In this document: in pieces, positions 53,618-61,837 of the stretch | How the letters are laid out: every line of letters begins with the position of its first letter | Numbering within the stretch: the first letter of the stretch is position 1 | Assembly: GCF_900120375.1 (NCBI RefSeq) | Contig: NZ_LT635480.1 | Location: 186,001 to 250,000, forward strand | From: Ndongobacter massiliensis | GTDB taxonomy: Bacteria > Bacillota > Clostridia > Tissierellales > Peptoniphilaceae | Direction: 5' to 3' | DNA length: 64,000 bases | Made by a program: the position numbers and the translations under genes | Notes under the pieces: generated by a model | What the model saw: only the letters and a program-made list of their open reading frames with translations | Told to the model about the DNA's origin: nothing | Database searches by the model: none

Positions 53618-54361
53618 ATGGCAAATTACATTGTCGGAAGAAATGCCGTTCTCGAGTATTTGCGCGGGGACGGCGATGCGGAAAAACTCTTTTTACTCAA
53701 GGGGGAACGCAAGGGCTCTGTGCATAAAATTGTAGCCTTGGCCAAAGAAAAAGGACTCATCATCGCCGAGTGCGACCGCGAAAAACTGGATGAATTGGCG
53801 GAAGGACAGGTGCACCAAGGCGTGGCGCTTTTTGCGCAGGATTACCGCTATGCGACGGTGGAAGAGATGCTATCGGGTGCGCGCGCCGCGGGTCATGCGC
53901 CGCTTTTGATCCTTTTAGACGAGGTTACGGATCCGCATAATCTTGGAGCCATTATTCGCTCAGCGGAGTGCGCAGGGGCGGACGGCGTCATCATTCCGAA
54001 GCGTCGCAGTGCAACGGTGACATCCGTCGTGCATAAAAGTGCGGCCGGGGCGACCACATATGTGAAAGTGGCACGTGTGAACAATCTCAACGCCGTGATC
54101 GATCGGCTGAAAAAGGAAAATATCTGGGTGTACGGTGCCGCCGGGGAGGCGCCGGCCAATTTTTGGGACACCGATCTGACGGGCGGCATCGCCCTTGTGG
54201 TGGGCAGCGAGGGGCGCGGCCTTTCCCGGTTGACCGCGGAAAAATGTGATGGTCTGGTTTCCATTCCGCTTTGCGGGAAAATCGAGAGTTTGAATGCCTC
54301 GGCGGCGACGGCGGTGTTGCTCTATGAGGTTTTACGGCAGCGTCGCAAGGGGAAGGCATGA
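53618..54361 (+). CDS. rlmB: 23S rRNA (guanosine2251-2'-O)-methyltransferase
   Basis: The 247-residue SPOUT-class enzyme methylates G2251 of 23S rRNA. An N-terminal substrate-binding region (YIVGRNAVLEYL) precedes the knotted catalytic domain: DEVTDPHNLGAIIRSAECAGADG, the SAM-binding GSEGRGLSRLT and IPLCGKIESLNASAATAVLLYE. The start follows cysS by 1 nt. It overlaps the next gene by 4 nt. Confidence 0.95.
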   Translation: MANYIVGRNAVLEYLRGDGDAEKLFLLKGERKGSVHKIVALAKEKGLIIAECDREKLDELAEGQVHQGVALFAQDYRYATVEEMLSGARAAGHAPLLILLDEVTDPHNLGAIIRSAECAGADGVIIPKRRSATVTSVVHKSAAGATTYVKVARVNNLNAVIDRLKKENIWVYGAAGEAPANFWDTDLTGGIALVVGSEGRGLSRLTAEKCDGLVSIPLCGKIESLNASAATAVLLYEVLRQRRKGKA

Positions 54362-55728
54362 GTACGAACGCCATCGATTTCCGTGCGGAGACATTGCCGT
54401 TTCCACTTTGGCACACATCATCCCATGAGGTGCTGATACGCCTGCAACTTGCAACGCGGGATGAGAATCGACGGTATCCGGAAGCGTATTACCTCGTAAC
54501 CAGCGGCTTTTACAAGATGCTGCACGAGTTGGATGTCACCGCTTTTCGTCACTCATTTGGTGAAAAGGGATTGCGCTTTTACATGGAGGTGCAGGGCTCT
54601 TTCGCTTCAGTCAAAGCCTATTTGATGAATTTGAAGCAGTGGCATGCGCTGGGGGAAGCCTGGGATCTGGTGATACTCGACGGCATTCGGGAGTATCCCG
54701 TTCTGGGTCCGGAAGATCGCAAGAAGCTTTTGCCGAGTCGCAATGAACTTTGGAATTTGGCGCGCGGGCATATGCGCATGGGATCGCGCCCGTTGCGTTT
54801 TTCGCGCTATCTGCTTTATGCGGCGCTGGCACCTTTCGGCCGTCGACGTTGCTATGGCAGTTGTTCCATGCGCTATGAAGATGCCGCCGGGGAGGCGGAT
54901 TTCACGCAGTATTTGCAGGCATTGGCGGTGCTTACGGAAAATTTTCGACGGACCGATTTTTCGCGAATCGCTTCTTTCTCTGCGCTTCGAGCGATGGGCC
55001 TTTCCATAGAGGCGCAGCTGCCGAAAAAAGAAATTCGGCGCCAAGAAATGGATGCGACCCTGCCGCAAGCGGCAGATTCTTTTTTGAAGGAGTCGCTTTC
55101 CACGGCGGAAGAACAGTTTTCTTCGGAAATGTTCACGGAACTTTTTCAGGACAAAGGATCCGTTTCACAGGCTTCGCTTGCCGCGCCTCGGGCGGCGTCT
55201 TCGAATATTCTTTTTCACGGACTTCTCTTTCATGCGCTGTTTTTTGCGGCATGTTACCATCAAAAAGTGCCCTTTGCGGAGATGCCGGAGGCGATTATTC
55301 GCCTGAGTGCGGGGCTGGAAAAGGACTATTTTCGCGCAGACGATTCGGACGGCTTGCGCTTATTTCGCGCTTTCGGTATGGGTGGCGCGCGGCGCCTTGC
55401 TTTAGCGGGCTATGAGCCGCTTTTTTCGGAAGCGTTGCCTTTTTGGCGAGCGCATCCGAATGAAGAGGATCGCAGTCTTTTCCTGATCGGACAAATCTAC
55501 GACACCACCGCATTGATGCGCACCGGCGTGCAGCGTTACCGCGCTTTGCAGGCGATTTGCCGGAAAGCGCTGTCGGACGATACGATTCGGCGCGCTTCTC
55601 TTTCTGCATTTTTTGAAGAAAACGGCATTGTTACGGACGGTTGCCGCGATCTTTATGCCTTGGTATTGCTCTTGGAGTTATTGGAAGAGGAGTCGCGAGA
55701 GGATGCGGAGTCCGGAACGGTTTGTTAA
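54358..55728 (+). CDS. Degenerate CitX-CitG-like fusion protein
   Basis: The 456-residue protein aligns by eye with the CitXG fusion that equips citrate lyase with its prosthetic group. The N-terminal part has the CitX-like HALGEAWDLVIL (96-107; family HPLGRLWDIDVL). The C-terminal part has CitG-like blocks: ALRAMGLSIEA (209-219), then LRLFRAFGMGGARRLALAGY (333-352), matching family RLYxxLGLTGARGEAEAGY in spacing. The CitG active-site motifs NTHKG, GDTNVASRGG and SPGGSADL have all changed (NILFHG, YDTTALMRTG, VTDGCRDL), and the CitX RxxRQ region is absent. No citrate lyase genes are present, so it has probably lost or changed function. It overlaps the rlmB stop (ATGA) with a GGAAGG ribosome binding site. 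Confidence 0.62.
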   Translation: MSTNAIDFRAETLPFPLWHTSSHEVLIRLQLATRDENRRYPEAYYLVTSGFYKMLHELDVTAFRHSFGEKGLRFYMEVQGSFASVKAYLMNLKQWHALGEAWDLVILDGIREYPVLGPEDRKKLLPSRNELWNLARGHMRMGSRPLRFSRYLLYAALAPFGRRRCYGSCSMRYEDAAGEADFTQYLQALAVLTENFRRTDFSRIASFSALRAMGLSIEAQLPKKEIRRQEMDATLPQAADSFLKESLSTAEEQFSSEMFTELFQDKGSVSQASLAAPRAASSNILFHGLLFHALFFAACYHQKVPFAEMPEAIIRLSAGLEKDYFRADDSDGLRLFRAFGMGGARRLALAGYEPLFSEALPFWRAHPNEEDRSLFLIGQIYDTTALMRTGVQRYRALQAICRKALSDDTIRRASLSAFFEENGIVTDGCRDLYALVLLLELLEEESREDAESGTVC

Positions 55729-55807
55729 TTTCCGGTAAAGATTGTTTTAATTTCTTTCGTGCGAGACCAAATATGCTATGATGGGGCAGACAATAAAGGA
55801 GGTTGCT

Positions 55808-56632
55808 ATGCAGTTTTCAGACCCACGTTATGATTCAAATCGAAAGGACGCCCGGTACGACTCCAATGCGGAGAAGCCAAACGCTGCGCCGGGAACGTCG
55901 CAGACCCGCTATGACTCTTCCACAGAGAATGCCGGTACCTCGACAGACTCCGGTCGTTATGATTCCAGAGAAGAGGTTCACCCGCAGGGACCCTATCAGG
56001 CGTATAGACCGGATCAGGATGGTGGCGGATATCGGGCAAATGGCACGCCAAATGGCTTTTTATCTTCATTTGAGAAAATTTTCCATGTGGTGAATCCCTA
56101 TGTGGAACGCTTTTTTGCCCTGTCCAACTCTTTCTGGATCGGTCTTGGTATTATTTTCTTATTCAATGTATTAATGAGCCCCTCAATCAGCGGTTTTATT
56201 GGTTCCATTTTCGGGACACTGATCGGCTACGGAGTGACCTGGTTACTGTTTAAGCTATGGAGTGCACTTTCTGATGTGCGCTATAACAAAGGGCGTACGC
56301 GGCAGATGGTTCTTATTTGGATGGCAATAAGTACCTTATCGAAAATCTTTCGGGGAGGGCTTTTCATCCGTCTTCTCTTCTCACTGCTATGCACCTATAT
56401 TTTGACCGCACTGTCTTGGCCGGAAATTCATTGGACCGCACAAACGTTGAACCTTGTGCCCGAACAGGTTGCAAAGAAACACTTCCTCGTCTGGGCAATC
56501 ATTCAGGTTGTGATTACGATTTTACTTTTTATCCTGATTACGTTTATTACGACGGTGGCTTTTGGCTTTTTCATGGATGTGCTCCCCGGAATTTTCGGCG
56601 AATTTTCAGATCTCTTCCAAAATTACTACTAA
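55808..56632 (+). CDS. Multi-pass membrane protein with N-terminal RYDS repeats
   Basis: I do not recognise a family. The 274-residue protein begins with a hydrophilic region holding four R-Y-D-S repeats (within residues 5-60), spaced by about 9-20 residues and rich in Asn, Ser, Thr and Glu. From about residue 85 there are four to five membrane helices (for example FWIGLGIIFLFNVLM and VITILLFILITFI), with a basic loop (RYNKGRTRQM) between helices 2 and 3. It could be a Yip1-like or related membrane protein. Start ATG behind AAGGAGG. TGC-TATGAT (55774-55782) may be an extended -10. A terminator follows. Confidence 0.65.
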   Translation: MQFSDPRYDSNRKDARYDSNAEKPNAAPGTSQTRYDSSTENAGTSTDSGRYDSREEVHPQGPYQAYRPDQDGGGYRANGTPNGFLSSFEKIFHVVNPYVERFFALSNSFWIGLGIIFLFNVLMSPSISGFIGSIFGTLIGYGVTWLLFKLWSALSDVRYNKGRTRQMVLIWMAISTLSKIFRGGLFIRLLFSLLCTYILTALSWPEIHWTAQTLNLVPEQVAKKHFLVWAIIQVVITILLFILITFITTVAFGFFMDVLPGIFGEFSDLFQNYY

Positions 56633-56670
56633 TACGAAGTCGTCAAAACAGGATCAAATCTATCAAATTT

Positions 56671-56698
56671 GCGCGTTCCCTGCGGAGCGCGCTTTTTG
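56671..56698 (+). terminator. Intrinsic terminator of the RYDS-repeat membrane protein gene
   Basis: GCGCGTTCC (56671-56679) pairs with GGAGCGCGC (56684-56692), followed by five T residues. Confidence 0.85.
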
Positions 56699-56712
56699 CT
56701 GCTTCAGGGCAT

Positions 56713-56740
56713 TTGTTTTTTTCGCGGAATCGTGTATAAT
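56713..56740 (+). promoter_or_regulatory. Promoter of the tRNA-Leu gene
   Basis: TTGTTT (56713-56718) and TATAAT (56735-56740) with a 16-nt spacer, ending 25 nt before the mature tRNA 5' end. Confidence 0.7.
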
Positions 56741-56765
56741 AACGGAGTCACCCCGAGGGGGCCGC

Positions 56766-56852
56766 GCAGAGGTGGTGGAATAGGCAGACACGCTACTTTG
56801 AGGGGGTAGTGAGCATTCGCTTGTGTGGGTTCGAATCCCATCCTCTGCACCA
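56766..56852 (+). tRNA. tRNA-Leu (anticodon GAG)
   Basis: The acceptor arms GCAGAGG and CCTCTGC pair, a long class II variable arm is present (as in leucine tRNAs), the T-arm reads GGGTTCGAATCCC, and the anticodon stem CTACT/GGTAG encloses TTGAGGG with anticodon GAG, reading CUC and CUU. The terminal CCA is encoded (56850-56852). It has its own promoter and terminator, as a single-tRNA unit. Confidence 0.97.
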
Positions 56853-56891
56853 ATAGTGATTCGGAGGCGTTGCAACGCGCCCCGCCATGAT

Positions 56892-56933
56892 GGGACTGTG
56901 TCGGACGATACATGTTTGGACAGTCCCTTTTTT
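56892..56933 (+). terminator. Intrinsic terminator of tRNA-Leu
   Basis: GGGACTGT pairs with ACAGTCCC around a partly paired loop, followed by six T residues. Confidence 0.85.
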
Positions 56934-57168
56934 GTATTCCTGCACCGCGTGTGCTTTCATTTTTTTATCCTTCACACCAAGAAGAGTCCAAAAATCAAAT
57001 CTATTTCACCGAGGAAAAAGTATTCTTTTCTTACAAAAATGTGAAATGCCTATAAACTAATTTTTATATCGAATATTGGAACATCATTCGAAAACGTTTT
57101 ACACAGAAAAGCAATAAAGAAAATCGTCTACTACATGGAAATATAACAATCTTCTGCGAAAAGTTCGT

Positions 57169-57197
57169 TTGCAAACTCTTTTTCTCTCTGGTAGAAT
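57169..57197 (+). promoter_or_regulatory. Sigma-A promoter of the oligopeptide importer operon
   Basis: TTGCAA (57169-57174), 17-nt spacer, TAGAAT (57192-57197). Confidence 0.7.
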
Positions 57198-57312
57198 ACG
57201 AAAAACCTTTTTAACACGGCAATGCGTCAACTCAGCAATATATATTGTCAAAGAGAAGATGCCCATTCTCGACTCGCTATGTTGAATCGGAAAAGGAAAG
57301 AAGGAGGAAAGT

Positions 57313-58905
57313 ATGAAAAAGAGTTTTCACAAAGTCATCAGTTTCGGACTGGCAGCGCTCTTGCTTGTTGCATGCGGCGGAGGAAAAGAAGGTGCTTCGT
57401 CAACAATGGACGCTTCGGACAATGCGGGCGCCTCAGACAGTGCGAGTGTCGTAGAATCCGGTGACGGAAAAACGGTCGTTGTTGCGACCAGTTATGAAGC
57501 CTCTTCATTGGATCCGGTTGCGCAGAATGAAGTAGCGGCGACCAATGCCATGGTGCAGATTTTTGAAGGCCTGTTAATTGTGGAAGAGGACGGAAGTTTC
57601 ACACCGGTTTTAGCCGAAAGTTGGGATGTGGAAAATAATCAGAAATTTACTTTCCACCTTCGCAGCGGCGTCAAGTTTCACAACGGGGAACCGTTTACGG
57701 CGGCAGATGTCGAATTTTCACTGCGTCGCGCGGCAGAAGCGCCGGCGGTTTCCAGTTACTTCGGCGACATCAATTTGGATTCCTTTAACTGCCCGGATGA
57801 CCTGACGATCTCCTTTGAACTCAATCATCCGAATAGCGCATTTTTGTCCTACCTGACGCACAGTGGAGCGCTGATCACGAATAAAAAAGCCGTGGAAGAA
57901 GCCGGGGATCGCGTCGGTGTGGAACCGGTCGGAACCGGTCCGCTGAAGCTCGAAAGCTGGAGTCAAAATGACAAAATGGTGCTGGTGCGCAATGATGACT
58001 ATTGGGGCAAGAAAGTCGCCTTTGAGCGCATGGAACTGAAGCCGATTGTCGAGCAGCCGAACCGTGCGGTGGAGATTGAAACGGGCAATGCGGATATCGC
58101 CTACGATCTGGCGGGACTCGATGTGGAGCGACTCAAGGATAACAAAGATGTCGTTTTGTATCCAAAGCAGCAGAACAATATCACCTATCTCGGTTTTAAC
58201 CTGAAAAATGAAATTCTTTCCAAACTTCCCGTTCGCCAGGCCATTCAAGCGGCCATCGATGTCGACGCCATGGTCGAGTCCGTCGGAAAGGGCATCGGAA
58301 AATCGGCATCGGGTTATGTTGCATCCGTCATGAAGTATTCGGTAGCGGCAGAACATCCGAACGCGAAGCCGGATTTGGAAAAGGCGAAAGCATTACTCAA
58401 GGACGCCGGTTATCCGGACGGTTTCTCGATTCGCCTGATGACCAATGAAAATCCGGCGCGCATTGCCTATGCAACCATTATCAAAGAAGAGCTGAGCAAA
58501 ATCGGCATTCAGGTGGAAATCTCCAATCTGGAATGGACGACATTCCTCGAGAACATTAAAAATCCGGACAATTACGACATGTACCTGTTAGGGTGGTCGT
58601 CCACGATCAATGACCCGGATGTCGGACTCTATCCGCTGTTGCATTCCAGCGCATCTGCTACAGGTTCCAACTACGCGCACTTTGAAAATGAGGAATTCGA
58701 CGCCCTGATGGATCAGGGACGCCTATTGGAGGATGGCCCAGAGCGGGAAGAAGTTTACAAAAAGGCACAGGAAGTCCTGTACCGCGAACTGCCATTCATC
58801 CCCGTTGCGGAATCGGAATACGTCTCCGCCGCCCGCAGCAATATCGAAGGCTTTGAACAGTTGTCCATCGCCTATAACCGGCTGTACCCGGTAGTAAAGA
58901 AGTAG
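57313..58905 (+). CDS. Oligopeptide/dipeptide ABC transporter substrate-binding lipoprotein (SBP family 5)
   Basis: The 530-residue lipoprotein has a lipobox (LLVAC, near residue 21) and the family 5 solute-binding signature: ATSYEASSLDPVAQNE near the N-terminus, VKFHNGEPFTAADVEFSLRR and the late IIKEELSKIGIQVEI. It captures peptides (or similar solutes such as nickel or glutathione) and hands them to the permeases encoded downstream. Start ATG behind AAGGAGG. The terminator at 58926 lies between it and oppB-type permease, an arrangement that makes the binding protein more abundant than the rest. Confidence 0.93.
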   Translation: MKKSFHKVISFGLAALLLVACGGGKEGASSTMDASDNAGASDSASVVESGDGKTVVVATSYEASSLDPVAQNEVAATNAMVQIFEGLLIVEEDGSFTPVLAESWDVENNQKFTFHLRSGVKFHNGEPFTAADVEFSLRRAAEAPAVSSYFGDINLDSFNCPDDLTISFELNHPNSAFLSYLTHSGALITNKKAVEEAGDRVGVEPVGTGPLKLESWSQNDKMVLVRNDDYWGKKVAFERMELKPIVEQPNRAVEIETGNADIAYDLAGLDVERLKDNKDVVLYPKQQNNITYLGFNLKNEILSKLPVRQAIQAAIDVDAMVESVGKGIGKSASGYVASVMKYSVAAEHPNAKPDLEKAKALLKDAGYPDGFSIRLMTNENPARIAYATIIKEELSKIGIQVEISNLEWTTFLENIKNPDNYDMYLLGWSSTINDPDVGLYPLLHSSASATGSNYAHFENEEFDALMDQGRLLEDGPEREEVYKKAQEVLYRELPFIPVAESEYVSAARSNIEGFEQLSIAYNRLYPVVKK

Positions 58906-58925
58906 CCGCAACAAGTAAGCGAAGC

Positions 58926-58958
58926 GGGGGAAAGGAGATATTCTTTCCCCCCTTTTTT
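58926..58958 (+). terminator. Partial terminator inside the oligopeptide operon
   Basis: GGGGGAAAG (58926-58934) pairs with CTTTCCCCC (58943-58951), followed by six T residues. The transporter genes continue downstream without another promoter that I can see, so read-through is expected. Confidence 0.85.
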
Positions 58959-59005
58959 GCTAGAGCGGGGACAACAGGTCTTCACGGAAAGATAAAGGAG
59001 ACGCT

Positions 59006-59932
59006 ATGAAATATGTTCTACGTAGAATTCTCTATATGATTCCCACCCTGGTGGGCGTCACATTGATCATTTTCACTTTGCTGCACTTTTCACCCGGCAG
59101 CCCGGCAGTGGCCATTTTGGGCGAAAATTCTTCGCCGGAAAAATTGGAACAAATGGAAGAGGAAATGGGATTGAATGATCCCTTTTTTGTGCAGTATGGA
59201 CGCTATTTGAAAAAATTGGTTTTTGAACAAGATCTGGGCAATTCCTATCGCCGCAAAGATACAGTCGCGAATTTGCTGGCCGATGCCTTTCCGACCACGG
59301 CGCGTCTGGCGACCTTGTCGGTTTTGGTGGCTACCGTAATTGGCGTACCGCTGGGCATTCTTGCCGCTGTGAAACGCTATTCGATTTTCGATGTACTGAC
59401 CAATGCATTCGGACTCTTTGGATTGTCGATTCCGGTTTTCTGGCTGGCGATGATGTTGATTATTCTCTTTGCCACGATGCTCCACTGGCTGCCGCCCTCC
59501 GGCTTTTCGACCCCGCAGCAGATGGTGTTGCCCGTGGTTTCGCTGTCCTTGCAGTCCGTCGCGATTATCATGCGTATGACGCGTTCGGCGATGTTGGAAG
59601 TGTTGGGACAAGATTACATACGCACTGCTACGGCAAAGGGGCTTCGCACGCGCAGCGTCATCGTGATTCATGCGTTGAAGAACGCCTTCATTCCCGTTCT
59701 CACCAGCATCGGCCTGCAATTCGGCTCCTTAATGGGCGGCGCGGTTCTGACCGAATCCATATTTTCCATCGCCGGGGTCGGGCGTCTGATGTTGGATGCC
59801 ATTCGCATGCGCGACTACCCCGTGGTGCAGGGTTGTGTTCTGGTCATCGCCGTCTGCTATTGCCTGATCAATTTGATTGTGGATCTTCTGTACGGTGCCT
59901 TGGATCCGCGCATTCGCGCACGCTATCGGTAG
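59006..59932 (+). CDS. Oligopeptide/dipeptide ABC transporter permease (OppB/DppB type)
   Basis: The 308-residue permease has six predicted helices: one N-terminal helix followed by an extracytoplasmic segment, then five helices. The family motif is MLEVLGQDYIRTATAKGL, the EAA loop that couples to the ATPases. It starts with the common MKYVLRRILYMIPTLVGVT. Start ATG behind AAGGAGACG; the dppC-type gene follows after 8 nt. Confidence 0.94.
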   Translation: MKYVLRRILYMIPTLVGVTLIIFTLLHFSPGSPAVAILGENSSPEKLEQMEEEMGLNDPFFVQYGRYLKKLVFEQDLGNSYRRKDTVANLLADAFPTTARLATLSVLVATVIGVPLGILAAVKRYSIFDVLTNAFGLFGLSIPVFWLAMMLIILFATMLHWLPPSGFSTPQQMVLPVVSLSLQSVAIIMRMTRSAMLEVLGQDYIRTATAKGLRTRSVIVIHALKNAFIPVLTSIGLQFGSLMGGAVLTESIFSIAGVGRLMLDAIRMRDYPVVQGCVLVIAVCYCLINLIVDLLYGALDPRIRARYR

Positions 59933-59940
59933 GAGGCATT

Positions 59941-60825
59941 ATGAAACAGATAAAAAATGGGGCGTCCAATGAAATTGGAAAACGCCCGAGCGGTTTTTCC
60001 GCCTTTTTGAAGCGCTATGCTCGCTCCAAGGTAGCTGTTTTCGGTCTTTGTATCTTGTTGATTTTAACGTTGTTGGCAATTTTTGCACCACTCGTTGCTA
60101 CGCATAGTTACAGCGAGCAAAACTTGTCGAACGCATTTCAGGGACCCTCTGCCGAACACTGGTTCGGCACCGATGATTACGGGCGCGATGTTTTCAGCCG
60201 CGTCATTTACGGGGCGCGACTATCCTTACGCATCGGCTTTATTTCCGTGGGCATTGCTCTCTTTGCCGGCGGATTTATCGGTGCTGTTGCCGGTTATTAC
60301 GGCGGTTGGCTGGATAATATTTTAATGCGGCTGATGGATATTTTGCTGTCCGTGCCGCAGTTTCTCTTGGCCATTGCGATTGCCGCCTCCCTCGGCCCCG
60401 GCATCACCAACCTGATGATTGCCGTCGGCATCTCCGCAACGCCCACCTATGCCCGCATTATGCGCGCCTCCATTCTTTCGGCGAAGGAACAGGAATACGT
60501 CGAAGCGGCGCGCCTGAGCGGAGCGAAAAACTTGCGCATTATTCTGCGCCATATTTTACCGAACTGCGTGGCGCCGCTGATTGTGCAGATGACCCTCGGC
60601 ATCGCCGCGGCGATTCTAAATGCCGCCGGGCTTTCCTTTATCGGTTTAGGACCTGAACCGCCGATTCCCGAATGGGGTGGTATGCTTTCCGAAGGGCGCG
60701 AATTTTTCCGAACCTATCCTTTGCCGGCATTTTTCCCGGGGCTGTTTATTTCCATCACCATTTTCGCCCTGAACGTCGTCGGCGACGGCCTGCGCGATGC
60801 GCTGGACCCGAAACAAAGGAGGTAG
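59941..60825 (+). CDS. Oligopeptide/dipeptide ABC transporter permease (OppC/DppC type)
   Basis: The 294-residue permease has the OppC N-terminal domain (FGLCILLILTLLAIFAPL), HWFGTDDYGRDVFSRVIYGAR and the EAA loop KEQEYVEAARLSGAKN. The true start is the ATG at 59941 behind AGGAGG; the frame open from 59833 overlaps the previous gene. It forms the heteromeric channel with the OppB-type subunit. Confidence 0.94.
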   Translation: MKQIKNGASNEIGKRPSGFSAFLKRYARSKVAVFGLCILLILTLLAIFAPLVATHSYSEQNLSNAFQGPSAEHWFGTDDYGRDVFSRVIYGARLSLRIGFISVGIALFAGGFIGAVAGYYGGWLDNILMRLMDILLSVPQFLLAIAIAASLGPGITNLMIAVGISATPTYARIMRASILSAKEQEYVEAARLSGAKNLRIILRHILPNCVAPLIVQMTLGIAAAILNAAGLSFIGLGPEPPIPEWGGMLSEGREFFRTYPLPAFFPGLFISITIFALNVVGDGLRDALDPKQRR

Positions 60826-60826
60826 T

Positions 60827-61837
60827 ATGCAGACACCGGATGTTTTGGTACGTTTTGAAAATTTACACACCTGTTTTCATACCGAAGCCGGAACCGTGCA
60901 GGCGGTCAATGGCGTCAGTTTTGAAGTGCGCCGTGGACAGACACTCTGTGTCGTAGGAGAATCCGGCTGTGGAAAATCTGTGACGAGCCTGTCTTTGATG
61001 GGCTTGTTAAAAAAACCGAGCGCGGAGATCGTCGAGGGACATATTTATTACGACGGGAAGGATCTTGTGCAGGCCTCTGAAAAAGAAATGCGCGCCATTC
61101 GCGGAAATCGCATCTCCATGATCTTTCAGGAGCCTATGACGTCGCTCAACCCTGCATTAAAAATCGGATTTCAGATGACCGAAGTCCTGCGCTTGCACGC
61201 GAATATGCGCGGAAAAGAAGCAGAAGCCCGCGCAATTCACATGCTTGGCGAAGTGCGAATTCCCAATCCCGCCGGCGTGATGAAGCGCTATCCGCACGAA
61301 TTGTCCGGCGGTATGCGTCAGCGCGTTATGATTGCCATGGCGTTGGCGTGTCGGCCCGAGCTGCTCATTGCCGATGAGCCGACGACCGCGCTGGATGTGA
61401 CCATTCAGGCGCAGATCCTTGATTTGATGCGCATCATTAAAAAAGAAACACAGACGTCCATCATGCTCATCACCCATGATTTGGGTGTGGTGGCGGAAAT
61501 GGCGGATTATGTCGTTGTCATGTACGCCGGGCGCGTCGTAGAGCAGGGGCGCGTATTGAATATTTTCGATGATCCGCACCACCCCTACACCAAGGGGCTG
61601 ATGCAGTCGCGCGTCCGCATCGGCGAACGCAGCGATCGCCTGTTTACGATTCCCGGTCAAGTGCCCAGCCCGTTGGAACGCCATGCTGGCTGCGCCTTCG
61701 CCGAACGCTGCCCTTATGTTATGGAGCGCTGCCGGGCAGCAAAACCGGGGCTGACGCGTTTGGGAAAGGGGCACGAAGTGCGCTGCTTTTTGGAGGAAAA
61801 AGAATCCGTTGCGGAACAGGAGGCGGTCCATGGTTGA
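60827..61837 (+). CDS. Oligopeptide ABC transporter ATP-binding protein (OppD/DppD type)
   Basis: The 336-residue ATPase has Walker A GESGCGKSV, LSGGMRQR signature, Walker B IADEPTTALD and the C-terminal oligopeptide-transporter extension with cysteines in GCAFAERCPYVMERC (a possible Fe-S or metal site in this family). Start ATG at 60827 behind AAAGGAGG, starting 1 nt after the preceding stop. It overlaps the OppF-type gene by 8 nt. Confidence 0.95.
   Translation: MQTPDVLVRFENLHTCFHTEAGTVQAVNGVSFEVRRGQTLCVVGESGCGKSVTSLSLMGLLKKPSAEIVEGHIYYDGKDLVQASEKEMRAIRGNRISMIFQEPMTSLNPALKIGFQMTEVLRLHANMRGKEAEARAIHMLGEVRIPNPAGVMKRYPHELSGGMRQRVMIAMALACRPELLIADEPTTALDVTIQAQILDLMRIIKKETQTSIMLITHDLGVVAEMADYVVVMYAGRVVEQGRVLNIFDDPHHPYTKGLMQSRVRIGERSDRLFTIPGQVPSPLERHAGCAFAERCPYVMERCRAAKPGLTRLGKGHEVRCFLEEKESVAEQEAVHG

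Larger units (their letters stand above)
56853..57312. other. AT-rich intergenic region between tRNA-Leu and the peptide-binding lipoprotein
   Basis: Contains the tRNA terminator, then AT-rich sequence with a short inverted repeat (TCGAAT/ATTCGA near 57068-57092), then the promoter of the opp operon and a leader of about 110 nt. No further gene is seen. Confidence 0.7.
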
